A stretch of 15,242 nt of DNA from assembly GCF_938045465.1 (NCBI RefSeq), contig NZ_CALIBF010000011.1, forward strand, positions 1-15,242, given 5' to 3'. Source of the stretch: an uncultured Campylobacter sp. (GTDB lineage Bacteria > Campylobacterota > Campylobacteria > Campylobacterales > Campylobacteraceae). Position 1 is the stretch's first letter; each line of letters opens with the position of its first letter. The notes below the pieces were generated by a model. It did not search any database, was not told the origin of the DNA, and saw only the letters and a program-made list of their open reading frames with translations. Shown here piece by piece: positions 5,793-13,770 of the stretch. The position numbers were made by a program, and so were the translations under genes.

Positions 5793-8639
5793 ATGAACGA
5801 TCTCATCACCATCACTGGCGCGCGCGAACACAATCTGAAAAATATAAATTTGCAAATTCCAAAGGACAAACTCGTCGTTTTTACCGGTCTTAGCGGCAGC
5901 GGCAAGAGCACGTTGGCGTTTGATACGCTATATGCCGAGGGGCAGCGCAGATACGTCGAGAGCCTAAGCAGCTACGCGAGGCAATTTTTAGACCGCGTAG
6001 GCAAGCCCGACGTCGATAAGATCGACGGTCTGACGCCTGCGATCGCGATCGATCAAAAAACGACGTCGAAAAACCCGCGCTCTACGGTGGGCACGATCAC
6101 CGAAATTTATGACTATCTGCGCCTCTTATATGCGCGCGTAGGGGTGCAGCACTGCCACAAATGCGGCAAGCCGATCTCAAAGATGAGCTCCAGCGACATC
6201 ATCGCCGAGATTATGAAGCTGCCGAGTGGCGCGAAGGTGATTTTGGGAGCGCCCTTGGTGCGCGAGAAAAAGGGCAGTTTCGCCGATATGCTACAGAGCC
6301 TACGCGAGCAGGGCTATGTGCGCGCTCAGATCGACGGCGTGCTGGTGCGGCTGGACGAGGAGATCGAGCTGAGCAAGACGAAAAAGCACTCGATCAAGGT
6401 CATCATCGACCGCACGACCATCGACGAGGAAAATTCCATCCGTATCGCAAGCGACGTCGAAAAGGCGCTCAAGCTCAGCTTCGGCGAGCTTGAGGTGGAG
6501 ATCGCAAACGCCGCCGAGCTGGGGCTCGCGCAGAGCCTGATCCACTACAGCGAGCATATGGCGTGCTTTGATTGTAAAATTTCATTCAAGCCGCTCGAGC
6601 CGCTCGCGTTTAGCTTCAACTCCCCAAAGGGCGCGTGCGAGAGCTGCGACGGGCTGGGGATAAAATTTAGCCTCGATCTGGGCAAGATCATCAACGAAAA
6701 CGCCTCGATCGAGGGCGGCGCGATTAAAGTGATGTCGGGCTTTAACAAGAGCTATTACTATAAATTTTTACTCGGATTTTGCGAAGCAAACGGCATAAAC
6801 GTCAAAATTCCGTATGCAAATTTAAGTGAGGAGCAAAAAAAGCTGATCCTCTACGGCAGCGTCAAAGAGATCGATTTTTACTGGAAAAAACATAAACTCG
6901 TGCGTAAATTTGAGGGCGCGATCAAATATGCCTACGATCTGCTCAAAAACGAAAGCGATCTGGACGATTATATGAGCGAAAAAATTTGCCCCGACTGCGG
7001 CGGACTGCGCCTGCGCCCCGAAAGCCTAGCCGTAAAGGTCGCAGACAAGGGTATCGGCGACGTGATAAATATGAGTATCTCAGACTGCGTGGAATTTTTC
7101 AGCGACGAGAAGCGGTTTTCAAATTTAAGCGAAAAGGACGCGCAGATCGCTGCGCCAATCCTAAAAGAGATCAACGAGCGGCTGTTTTTCTTAAAGGATG
7201 TGGGGCTTGGATACCTCACGCTGGGGCGCGATGCGCGCACCATCAGCGGCGGCGAGGCGCAGCGTATCCGTATCGCAAGCCAGATCGGCTCTGGTCTTAG
7301 CGGCGTGATGTATGTGCTCGACGAGCCTAGCATCGGGCTTCACGAGCGCGATACGCAAAAGCTCATCAAGACGCTACGAAGCTTACAGGAAAAGGGAAAT
7401 TCCGTAATCGTCGTCGAGCACGATAAAAAGACGATCGAGGCGGCGGACTTCGTCGTAGATATCGGCCCTGGGGCAGGCAATTTAGGCGGCGAGGTCGTAT
7501 TCGCAGGAGACGTCGCGCATCTGCTTAAAAGCAATACGCAAACCGCGCTGTATCTAAATAACCAAAAGGAGATAAACTACCAAAAGCACCGTAAGCAGGA
7601 GCTTTGGCTAAGCATCAAAAACGTAAATATCAATAACATCCACGGCCTTTGCGCAAAATTTCCGCTGCGAAATTTAGTCGGCATCACGGGCGTTAGCGGC
7701 AGCGGCAAGAGCTCCTTGGTGCTGCAAACCATCCTGCCGACGGCACTTGAGGAGCTAAATCGCGCCAGAAAGGTGCACGCGGTAAAGAACGCTAAAATTT
7801 CGGGGCTTGAGAGCCTGGATAAAGTGATCTATCTGGATCAAACCCCGATCGGACGCACCCCGCGCAGCAATCCCGCGACCTACACGGGGGTGATGGACGA
7901 GATCCGCGCGCTTTTTGCCGCGACGAAAGAAGCGCAGCTGCGCGGATACAAGATCGGGCGCTTCAGCTTCAACGTCAAGGGCGGGCGCTGCGAAAAATGC
8001 GCGGGCGAGGGCGAGATCACGATCGAGATGCACTTCCTGCCCGATATCAGCGTCGTCTGCGACGTCTGCCACGGCACGAGATACAACGCGCAGACGCTTG
8101 AAATTCTATACAAAAACAAAAGCATAGCCGACGTTTTGGCGATGAGTATCGACGAGGCGCTCGAGTTTTTCAAAGCCGTGCCTAAAATTTATCAAAAGCT
8201 AAAAACGCTCGCGGACGTCGGGCTCGGCTACGTTTCGCTCGGACAGCCCGCCACGACGCTTAGCGGCGGCGAGGCACAGCGCGTCAAGCTCGCCAAGGAG
8301 CTAAGCCGCACCGACACGGGCAATACGCTATATATCCTGGACGAACCCACGACGGGGCTACATTTTGCAGACGTAGATCGCCTGGTGGCGGTGCTGCACC
8401 ATTTGGTCGATCTGGGAAATTCCGTCTTTGTGATCGAGCACAATCTGGACGTCATCAAAAACTGCGATTACATCATCGACATGGGGCCCGAAGGCGGCGA
8501 GGGCGGCGGACAGATCGTCGCTTGCGGCACCCCAGAAAAGCTCGCGAAAGATTTTAAAAAGACAGGTAGCTACACGGGGGAATTTTTGGCGCAGGAGCTA
8601 GCGGCGATGAAGAGCGCAAGCAAAAATAAGCGAGGTTGA
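5793..8639 (+). CDS. uvrA: UvrABC excision nuclease subunit A
   Basis: A 948-residue damage-sensing ATPase of nucleotide excision repair; a UvrA dimer finds bulky DNA lesions and loads UvrB. It has two ABC modules. First: Walker A GLSGSGKST (32-40), zinc cysteines C258, C261, C282 and C285, signature SGGEAQ (485-490) and VLDEPSIGL near 510. Second: Walker A GVSGSGKSS (633-641), the essential zinc finger C733, C736, C756 and C759, signature SGGEAQ (824-829) and ILDEPTTGL near 848. A CHKC pair lies at 121-124. Length matches the family. I chose ATG 5793 over the upstream in-frame TTG (5775) because the protein then begins MNDLITITGARE, AAAAGGG gives a ribosome site, and the TTG is only about 5 bases past the predicted transcription start. 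The gene is intact, with no odd features. Confidence 0.97.
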   Translation: MNDLITITGAREHNLKNINLQIPKDKLVVFTGLSGSGKSTLAFDTLYAEGQRRYVESLSSYARQFLDRVGKPDVDKIDGLTPAIAIDQKTTSKNPRSTVGTITEIYDYLRLLYARVGVQHCHKCGKPISKMSSSDIIAEIMKLPSGAKVILGAPLVREKKGSFADMLQSLREQGYVRAQIDGVLVRLDEEIELSKTKKHSIKVIIDRTTIDEENSIRIASDVEKALKLSFGELEVEIANAAELGLAQSLIHYSEHMACFDCKISFKPLEPLAFSFNSPKGACESCDGLGIKFSLDLGKIINENASIEGGAIKVMSGFNKSYYYKFLLGFCEANGINVKIPYANLSEEQKKLILYGSVKEIDFYWKKHKLVRKFEGAIKYAYDLLKNESDLDDYMSEKICPDCGGLRLRPESLAVKVADKGIGDVINMSISDCVEFFSDEKRFSNLSEKDAQIAAPILKEINERLFFLKDVGLGYLTLGRDARTISGGEAQRIRIASQIGSGLSGVMYVLDEPSIGLHERDTQKLIKTLRSLQEKGNSVIVVEHDKKTIEAADFVVDIGPGAGNLGGEVVFAGDVAHLLKSNTQTALYLNNQKEINYQKHRKQELWLSIKNVNINNIHGLCAKFPLRNLVGITGVSGSGKSSLVLQTILPTALEELNRARKVHAVKNAKISGLESLDKVIYLDQTPIGRTPRSNPATYTGVMDEIRALFAATKEAQLRGYKIGRFSFNVKGGRCEKCAGEGEITIEMHFLPDISVVCDVCHGTRYNAQTLEILYKNKSIADVLAMSIDEALEFFKAVPKIYQKLKTLADVGLGYVSLGQPATTLSGGEAQRVKLAKELSRTDTGNTLYILDEPTTGLHFADVDRLVAVLHHLVDLGNSVFVIEHNLDVIKNCDYIIDMGPEGGEGGGQIVACGTPEKLAKDFKKTGSYTGEFLAQELAAMKSASKNKRG

Positions 8640-8660
8640 AACGTCTTACCGGGGGCAAGA

Positions 8661-9746
8661 ATGGATCAAAGCAGGCTAGATGAATTAAGAAAGCTACTAC
8701 AAAAGCGGCATCAAGAGCCTAAGCAAGGCTTAGAACAAAATTCTAACGGCGAAAATTCTGGAACATCGAATTTTGGAGTCTCGAATTTCAAAGCTCAAAA
8801 TTCCGAAATCTCGAATTCCGAAGTCTCAAATTTTGAAGCTTCTAATTTTAGAACCTTAAATTTCGAAGCCTCGAATTTTGAAATCCTGAATTCTGAACCT
8901 CCGAATTTCGAATCTCTGAATTCTAAAGCACCGAATTCCGCTCCTGACGCTTTAAATTTAGAAGCCGAAGCGGATCAGAATTCCGCCTGTGTAAACAACA
9001 TAGAGCAGCAAAATTTTATATCCGATGACAGCGGCGTCTTACCGCAGAATTCCAAGGCTAGAGATTACGACAAAGAGCCGATAATCATCAAAGATCATAC
9101 TTATTATGACTATATGAAATACTCTATAATTCCTACTATGGTAGGCTTGTTAATAGCGCTTGCATTTGCCACTATTGTAAATCCCATAAGCATTAAAATG
9201 TTTCGCCTCCTTCCTTTGGTCTTGGTAATATTCGTAACAAATTTTATGAATAGAGACGGCGCATACTTCGTGTTTTATAACGATAAAATTTTATATTACA
9301 ATAAAAATAAGATTCGTAAAACGTTCGAGATAAATACAATCGGCGCTATGGCTTTAAGCTTTGACTGGAGATGGAGCTGGAAGCAAAAAATACCTATTTA
9401 TATAAAGGTCTTTCTTGTTCTTTGGTTTTTGCTCGGCTGCTATACGACGGGAGAGCCGATCAATGGCGTGGCGATAATTTTTACTTTTTGCTTTTCTATT
9501 TTAACTACCAAAGCCTATATGCATCTGCTTAACGGCAGCCTCGGCTTTTTCGGTCTTCACGATCAGCTCGTGCTTTATAAGGAAAACGCTGAGGTCGAGA
9601 TACTAAATATCTTGATGGCAAATAAAGAGGAGTATCTGCAGCTGAGAGATTATTTTATGCAGACGATGCAAAAAGATATAAGCAACCTGCAACGCACGAT
9701 GTCGATTTTCAACGAAAAGATAGAATTTAGAAAATTTAAATTTTAA
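8661..9746 (+). CDS. Membrane protein with N-terminal pentapeptide-period repeats
   Basis: A 361-residue protein I do not recognise. Residues 1-25 are charged and helical. Residues 27-96 are fourteen units of five residues, each starting with Asn and mostly N-F/S-E-x-S. Then follow an acidic linker (97-145), a pair of membrane segments (about 154-173 and 180-196), a polar stretch with Tyr-rich FYNDKILYYNKNK (205-217), a second pair (about 246-262 and 267-284) and a charged C-terminal helix. The first 150 residues, with no signal peptide, are predicted cytoplasmic. The repeats fit the pentapeptide-repeat pattern (small-N-F-x-x) in part, though alternation of Phe with Ser and the small number make a full beta-helix doubtful. 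It starts 21 bp after uvrA, with GGGGG upstream of the ATG, so co-transcription is likely. The two-helix-pair body might be a PH-like membrane protein, but I cannot show that. Confidence 0.8.
   Translation: MDQSRLDELRKLLQKRHQEPKQGLEQNSNGENSGTSNFGVSNFKAQNSEISNSEVSNFEASNFRTLNFEASNFEILNSEPPNFESLNSKAPNSAPDALNLEAEADQNSACVNNIEQQNFISDDSGVLPQNSKARDYDKEPIIIKDHTYYDYMKYSIIPTMVGLLIALAFATIVNPISIKMFRLLPLVLVIFVTNFMNRDGAYFVFYNDKILYYNKNKIRKTFEINTIGAMALSFDWRWSWKQKIPIYIKVFLVLWFLLGCYTTGEPINGVAIIFTFCFSILTTKAYMHLLNGSLGFFGLHDQLVLYKENAEVEILNILMANKEEYLQLRDYFMQTMQKDISNLQRTMSIFNEKIEFRKFKF
8739..8948 (+). repeat. Fourteen tandem 15-bp units encoding N-[FS]-x-x-x
   Basis: Every fifth codon from residue 27 to 92 is AAT or, with its neighbour, AAT-TYN, giving units close to AATTTYGAANNNTCG. 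The first base pairs of each unit are strongly conserved while the last two codons vary, so the array is old or under selection for its protein pattern rather than freshly slipped. Being a multiple of three, gain or loss of units would change length without shifting the frame. Confidence 0.85.
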
Positions 9747-9800
9747 AATTTGATTAGATTATGTATTTTAAAATTCCGTACTAGTTTGCTTTTTTTGAGA

Positions 9801-10415
9801 TTAAAATCCCTCTGCTACAATGTCGTAAAGATATCCTACCGTTTCGTCGTTTAAATTTAGTGTCTTTTTGCTTCGTAAAAATTCTAAAATTTCATCCTGC
9901 GCAAAGCCCGCTCTTTGCGCGCAAAGCTCGTGCGCGGGCAAAAAGCCGCGGCATAGCGCGATATTTTCTAAAATTTCTTCGTCGCATAAAAAACAATACG
10001 GCTCGTCGTGCAACCGCCCCTCAAATTTTAAAATTTCGGCGTAGCTTTCTACGATTATGCGGCGCGGATTTTGTTTGCCAAAGCGCACAGCAGCGCGGTT
10101 TAGCAGCTCGTAATAGAATTTATCCAGATGCTCGGCATCTTTTAGATGCGCGTGTAAAAGCCGCATAAATTGCTGCCAAAATAGCAGCTTCTCGCGGTTT
10201 CCGAGCCACGCGTATCCTAGATGCATCACACCGCTAAGACGAGGGAGGAAGTTTTGATTTTGCGAGAGCTCGAAATCGATTTTATAGCCCTGGATAATGT
10301 TTGAGTGGCGCGCGCCGTAGAAGCGATACGCACGCACGAGCGCACTTTCGCTCAGCACATCTACGATGCAGTCCTCATCCCTAACCTTGGTCGTTTTTAA
10401 TATAAATCCTTGCAT
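9801..10415 (-). CDS. recO: DNA recombination/repair mediator RecO
   Basis: A 204-residue protein matching the short RecO of Campylobacter and Helicobacter relatives. RecO helps RecR load RecA onto single-strand DNA and anneals complementary strands. The N-terminus (MQGFILKTTKVRDEDCIVDVL) has the oligonucleotide-binding-fold start typical of the family. The second half is helical and has a cysteine cluster C141, C144, C155 and C165 that could hold zinc. The ATG follows an AGGA that is close to it. A TAAAAT hexamer at 10422-10427 on this strand would place the transcript start at or next to the ATG, so the message may be almost leaderless; that is speculative. The gene is convergent with the repeat-bearing membrane protein and divergent from accD. 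Confidence 0.85.
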   Translation of the reverse strand: MQGFILKTTKVRDEDCIVDVLSESALVRAYRFYGARHSNIIQGYKIDFELSQNQNFLPRLSGVMHLGYAWLGNREKLLFWQQFMRLLHAHLKDAEHLDKFYYELLNRAAVRFGKQNPRRIIVESYAEILKFEGRLHDEPYCFLCDEEILENIALCRGFLPAHELCAQRAGFAQDEILEFLRSKKTLNLNDETVGYLYDIVAEGF

Positions 10416-10466
10416 TTTCCTATTTTAGCGAAATTCACATATAAATTTAAATAAAGAATTTTAGGT

Positions 10467-10472
10467 TATAAT
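10467..10472 (+). promoter_or_regulatory. accD: Sigma-70 -10 box for the accD operon
   Basis: A perfect TATAAT lies in GGTTATAATCAG, with an AT-rich stretch upstream and no clear -35, which is the usual Campylobacter arrangement. Transcription would begin near 10479, giving a leader of about 30 bases with AAAGGAAA before the accD ATG. Confidence 0.65.
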
Positions 10473-10508
10473 CAGAAGTTTCATTTCATAGAATTTAAAG
10501 GAAATCAT

Positions 10509-11408
10509 ATGAATTTTGGAGATCTATTTTCAAAAATACGTAGGACGCAACCTGCGCCGAGCGAAGCTCCTACGCACTGGATAAAGTGCCCGGGATGTGG
10601 CGCACTGATGTATAGCAAAGAGGTCGAGCAAAATCATAGCGTTTGCCCCAAGTGTAACTATCACCTTCGTTTTGACGCGCAGGCTCGCATCGATCTGATC
10701 TGCGACGAGGGCTCGTTCGTGGAGTTCGATAAAAATTTGCAGCCCGTCGATCCACTAAAATTCGTCGATAAAAAATCCTACAAAAAGCGCATCTCCGAGA
10801 GCAAGGAAAAAACCGGCAGGTTTAGTGCGGTGATCGCGGGCGAGGGCGCTATAAGTCGCCAAAAAATTCAGCTCGTGGTGTTTGATTTTAACTTCATGGG
10901 CGGAAGCCTGGGCTCCGTGGAGGGCGAAAAGATCGTCCGCGCCGTAAAACGCAGTCTGGATAAAAACGAGCCGCTAATCATCGTAAGCGCAAGTGGTGGC
11001 GCAAGGATGCAAGAAAGCACCTTTTCGCTAATGCAAATGAGCAAAACCTCCGCCGCGCTTAAAATTTTATCCGAGCATAAAATTCCATTCATCTCCGTTC
11101 TTACCGATCCTACAATGGGCGGCGTGAGCGCGTCGTTTGCATGGCTGGGAGATATTATCATCGCAGAGCCCGGCGCTCTCATTGGCTTTGCCGGACAGCG
11201 CGTTATCAAGCAAACCATAGGCGCGGATCTGCCGGAGGGCTTTCAAAGATCGGAATTTCTGCTTGAGCACGGACTAATTGATGCGATCGTGCCTAGAGCT
11301 GAGATGAGGCAGTATCTAAGCGATATAATCAACGTGCTTAGCAAAAACGCCGTGCAGATTGACGATATGAGCGATAAGTCGCTGCACGAAGAGGGAAGCG
11401 AAGAGTAG
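10509..11408 (+). CDS. accD: Acetyl-CoA carboxylase carboxyltransferase subunit beta
   Basis: A 299-residue subunit that, with AccA, moves the carboxyl group from biotin-carrier protein to acetyl-CoA to make malonyl-CoA, the first step of fatty-acid synthesis. The N-terminal zinc finger is visible as C27, C30, C46 and C49. The carboxyltransferase core shows GGSLGSVEGEK, ASGGARMQE and the DPTMGGVSASFAWLGD block (around 198-213), followed by GALIGFAGQRVI. Length is normal for the family. The ATG follows AAAGGAAA at good spacing. It leads a compact operon: its TAG overlaps the GTG of rlmH by one base. The same order is found, as I recall, in C. jejuni. Confidence 0.95.
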   Translation: MNFGDLFSKIRRTQPAPSEAPTHWIKCPGCGALMYSKEVEQNHSVCPKCNYHLRFDAQARIDLICDEGSFVEFDKNLQPVDPLKFVDKKSYKKRISESKEKTGRFSAVIAGEGAISRQKIQLVVFDFNFMGGSLGSVEGEKIVRAVKRSLDKNEPLIIVSASGGARMQESTFSLMQMSKTSAALKILSEHKIPFISVLTDPTMGGVSASFAWLGDIIIAEPGALIGFAGQRVIKQTIGADLPEGFQRSEFLLEHGLIDAIVPRAEMRQYLSDIINVLSKNAVQIDDMSDKSLHEEGSEE

Positions 11409-11860
11409 TGCAGATAACGGTAAATTCCATCCAAAAGGGCACGGACGAGTTCGCAGGCGCGATAAGCGATTATAAAAAAATGGCGACTAAATTTGCCGCG
11501 GTGCGAGATGATATATTTTTTAACGCTAATATCGCTCGCGCTCAAAGCACATCTGCTGAGCTAGCGCTTAAGGCGTATGATGAAGCTTATCTACCGCGCC
11601 TTAGCGGATACGTCGTAGCTTTGGATGAGCGCGGACAGGAGCTAGATAGCGTGGAATTTGCGAGTATGCTAAAGGATAAAAGTAGCGTGTCATTTTTCAT
11701 CGGTGGCGCTTACGGGCTTAGTGAAAATTTTAAGGCAAAAGCCGATAAAATAATCAGTCTTAGTAGGCTTACGTTAGCGCACAAAATCGCTAAACTTTTG
11801 CTCTTTGAGCAAATTTTTCGCGCACTGTGTATTAACGCAAACCATCCATATCACAAATAA
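11408..11860 (+). CDS. rlmH: 23S rRNA (pseudouridine-1915-N3)-methyltransferase RlmH
   Basis: A 150-residue SPOUT-class methyltransferase that methylates pseudouridine 1915 in helix 69 of 23S rRNA on assembled ribosomes, using S-adenosylmethionine. The family signature is clear: FFIGGAYGL near residues 96-104, where the knot binds the cofactor, and the C-terminal SRLTLAHKIA, LLLFEQIFRA and NANHPYHK. Length is close to the usual ~155. The start is GTG, overlapping the accD stop in TAGTG, so translation is probably coupled; no strong separate ribosome site is seen. Confidence 0.93.
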   Translation: MQITVNSIQKGTDEFAGAISDYKKMATKFAAVRDDIFFNANIARAQSTSAELALKAYDEAYLPRLSGYVVALDERGQELDSVEFASMLKDKSSVSFFIGGAYGLSENFKAKADKIISLSRLTLAHKIAKLLLFEQIFRALCINANHPYHK

Positions 11861-11869
11861 AGGGAAGTA

Positions 11870-12226
11870 ATGAAGAAAAACGAGTTGAAATTTTACAAGA
11901 AAATTTTAGAAGAAAAAAGAGAGCAACTCATCGCCAATATTAATAGCTCTGTAAATGAAATTTCGGAATTGCGCGAAAATAAAGCTGCGGATGATTTTGA
12001 CGTAGCGAGCATGAATACGGATTTAAGCATCGAATACTCGCTCAATGTTAATCAACAAAAGGCGTTTTTAGAGATTGAAAGTGCGCTTAAACGTATCGAA
12101 AACGGCACTTATGGGCTTTGCGAAAGCTGCGGTGAGCAGATAAGCTTAGAGCGTCTTAAAGTAAATCCGGAGGCGAGATTGTGCATTTCGTGCAAGGAAC
12201 AGGCGGAAAAGCAAAATAGGAGTTAG
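11870..12226 (+). CDS. dksA: DksA/TraR-family RNA polymerase-binding transcription factor
   Basis: A 118-residue DksA-type protein that enters the secondary channel of RNA polymerase and, with ppGpp, adjusts transcription of rRNA and amino-acid genes. The coiled-coil arms surround the tip motif DDFDVA (41-46), matching DxxDxA of E. coli DksA. The C-terminal zinc finger has all four cysteines (C84, C87, C105, C108). It is shorter than E. coli DksA (151) but normal for this bacterial class. AAAGGGAAG precedes the ATG, 9 bp after rlmH, so it belongs to the accD operon. Confidence 0.92.
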   Translation: MKKNELKFYKKILEEKREQLIANINSSVNEISELRENKAADDFDVASMNTDLSIEYSLNVNQQKAFLEIESALKRIENGTYGLCESCGEQISLERLKVNPEARLCISCKEQAEKQNRS

Positions 12227-12228
12227 CT

Positions 12229-13230
12229 ATGAAAACCAAGCAATTCTTTTTATATTCGATCGTCTATATCGCAATCGTCGCGATTTTAGTTTTTACGCAG
12301 CAAAGCAGTAGCTATACACTGGGGCTTTTCGGTTTTACGCTTACGCTTCCTGTGGCGGTGTGGATCGTACTGCCGTTAATTTTATATATGATTTTGGCGA
12401 TTTTTCATATCGTTTTTCATAGCTTTGCTTTTTACCGCACAAAAAGGGCGATCGCAAAGGACCTAAGCGCGTACGATGCGATGAGTAAAGAGGTTTTGCT
12501 GGGTCTTGATACCAATAAAGACTTTAAAACCGAGTATTTTAAAGACCCAAGCGAGCTTACTAAAATTTTATCTCCGTGGTACGATAGCACTGGCATAGAT
12601 GTCAAAAATGAGGATCTAAAAGAGGTCATAGGTGTTATTGAGAAGGTTAAAAACGGCGAAGTGGCGGATCTGCGAAAATATAAACTTCCTAAAGATAACG
12701 GACTATTTTTGCAAAACGAGCTCAACCGCCTCGACGCTGAGCCTGCGTATGCGTATGAAATTTTAAAAACCAAGGGCGTTTATAGCGAAAATATCACTAA
12801 AAAAGCCTATGCCGTAGCGCTTGCCAAAGGAAGCTACGATAAGATCAAGGCCTATAAAATTCCTCAAGATATAGCCGAGGTAAATATTTTAGTGGATCGC
12901 GCGGTGAATGACGCGAGCTTTGAGATCAGTAGCGAGGAGCTTTTCGATCTTGTAAATAATGAAAAATTTAGCGAGCAGGATTTTATCGGCTTTGCTAAAA
13001 AGCTAAAAAATCATCTCGCTCCAGAGCAATACAAAGCCTTTTTCGAGCGGCTCAAAAACGAGAATCAAGAAGCGAGTGAGGCATATCTGTACGCGTTATA
13101 TGAGCTTGGCATGATCGACGAGTTTAGAGAGCAGCTAAGCCTTGCCGACGGCGACGAGTTTGAGAAGTTTAAAATTCTGTTATTTTTGCGTGACAACGGC
13201 AAAAACGTTCCTGCGTCGCTGTTATTTTAG
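12229..13230 (+). CDS. Membrane-anchored helical protein (Cj0124-like position), function unknown
   Basis: A 333-residue protein with two membrane segments (about 7-23 and 40-64) followed by a basic stretch (RTKRAIAKD) and a long soluble part rich in Lys, Glu and Leu. The positive-inside rule puts the soluble domain in the cytoplasm. It looks helical, with possible short helical repeats (ELGMIDEFREQLSLADGDEFEKFKILLFLRD near the end), but I see no catalytic motif. The start is 2 bp after dksA, with AGGAG inside the dksA end, so it is the last gene of the accD operon. I recall a conserved hypothetical in the same place in C. jejuni. A role linked to dksA or membrane synthesis is only a guess. 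Confidence 0.82.
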   Translation: MKTKQFFLYSIVYIAIVAILVFTQQSSSYTLGLFGFTLTLPVAVWIVLPLILYMILAIFHIVFHSFAFYRTKRAIAKDLSAYDAMSKEVLLGLDTNKDFKTEYFKDPSELTKILSPWYDSTGIDVKNEDLKEVIGVIEKVKNGEVADLRKYKLPKDNGLFLQNELNRLDAEPAYAYEILKTKGVYSENITKKAYAVALAKGSYDKIKAYKIPQDIAEVNILVDRAVNDASFEISSEELFDLVNNEKFSEQDFIGFAKKLKNHLAPEQYKAFFERLKNENQEASEAYLYALYELGMIDEFREQLSLADGDEFEKFKILLFLRDNGKNVPASLLF

Positions 13231-13255
13231 CTCGGTAATTTTACGAGTTCGTTTT
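13231..13255 (+). terminator. Weak hairpin after the accD operon
   Basis: Directly after the stop, CTCGGTAA pairs with TTACGAG with one bulged G and a tiny loop, followed by TTCGTTTT. The stem is short and AT-rich in its upper half, so it may be a poor intrinsic terminator or chance. Its location is the main support. Confidence 0.25.
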
Positions 13256-13770
13256 ATGCGGGTAAGAGAGATTGCTTTTAAGTTCTTTGTGGCTATTAAA
13301 CACAGCCTGCGCGATAAAATTTAAAGTGCGGATAAAATTCCAACTCGCGCAAATTTGAAATTTCAAAATTTATCGAAAAATCAATGCGCGCAAGCGGTAA
13401 AATTTAAAAGATTTGCTTGCGTAGTGCGCGTATAAACGGGTTTTGTATTTATGCTACGAAATTTAAAATTTAAACGTAAAGCGCAAGACTTGCTAGCCGA
13501 ATAAAAGTGATGAAATTTTAAAATCCGCGCGGCGTTTTGCAAGCTGCTTGCCAGGTTTGCCGCGCAAATAAAATTTAGTGGCGATCATCCTTGCTGCCGT
13601 TTTTGCCGCCATGTAAATTAGCTAAGCTTAAAAATAAAATTCGCGCCTAAATGCGAATACCGCAGCCTATGAAATTTAAATTTTAAAGCTCGCGGCAAAA
13701 TCCGCTGCAAGCGCTGCGGCGTTAAATTTAAAGGTTTAAATTCAAACGAAATCAAAATAAGAAATTTAAA
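13256..13770. other. Gene-free gap of over 500 bp upstream of the dus gene
   Basis: I see no supported gene. The sequence is a patchwork of GC-rich words and AAATTT-type words, with a 14-bp palindrome TTTGAAATTTCAAA (13354-13367) and inverted CGCAAGC/GCTTGCG pairs around 13388-13420. A 39-codon minus-strand frame (13493-13612) rich in Ala, Lys and Arg has no ribosome site. The stretch may be the remains of lost genes or a regulatory leader. A promoter for dus must lie near its right end, but no convincing TATAAT is present. Confidence 0.5.

Noticed and set aside
7755..8173. Minus-strand frames inside uvrA
   Set aside because: They lie opposite the conserved second ABC module and zinc finger of UvrA and show no motif of their own.
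9747..9800. AT-rich repeats between convergent genes as a bidirectional terminator
   Set aside because: The short self-palindromic AAATTT-type words give no GC stem, and the T-run at about 9788-9796 is not preceded by a stable hairpin.
13493..13612. 39-codon minus-strand frame in the long gap before dus
   Set aside because: No ribosome site, no recognisable residues and a length expected by chance.
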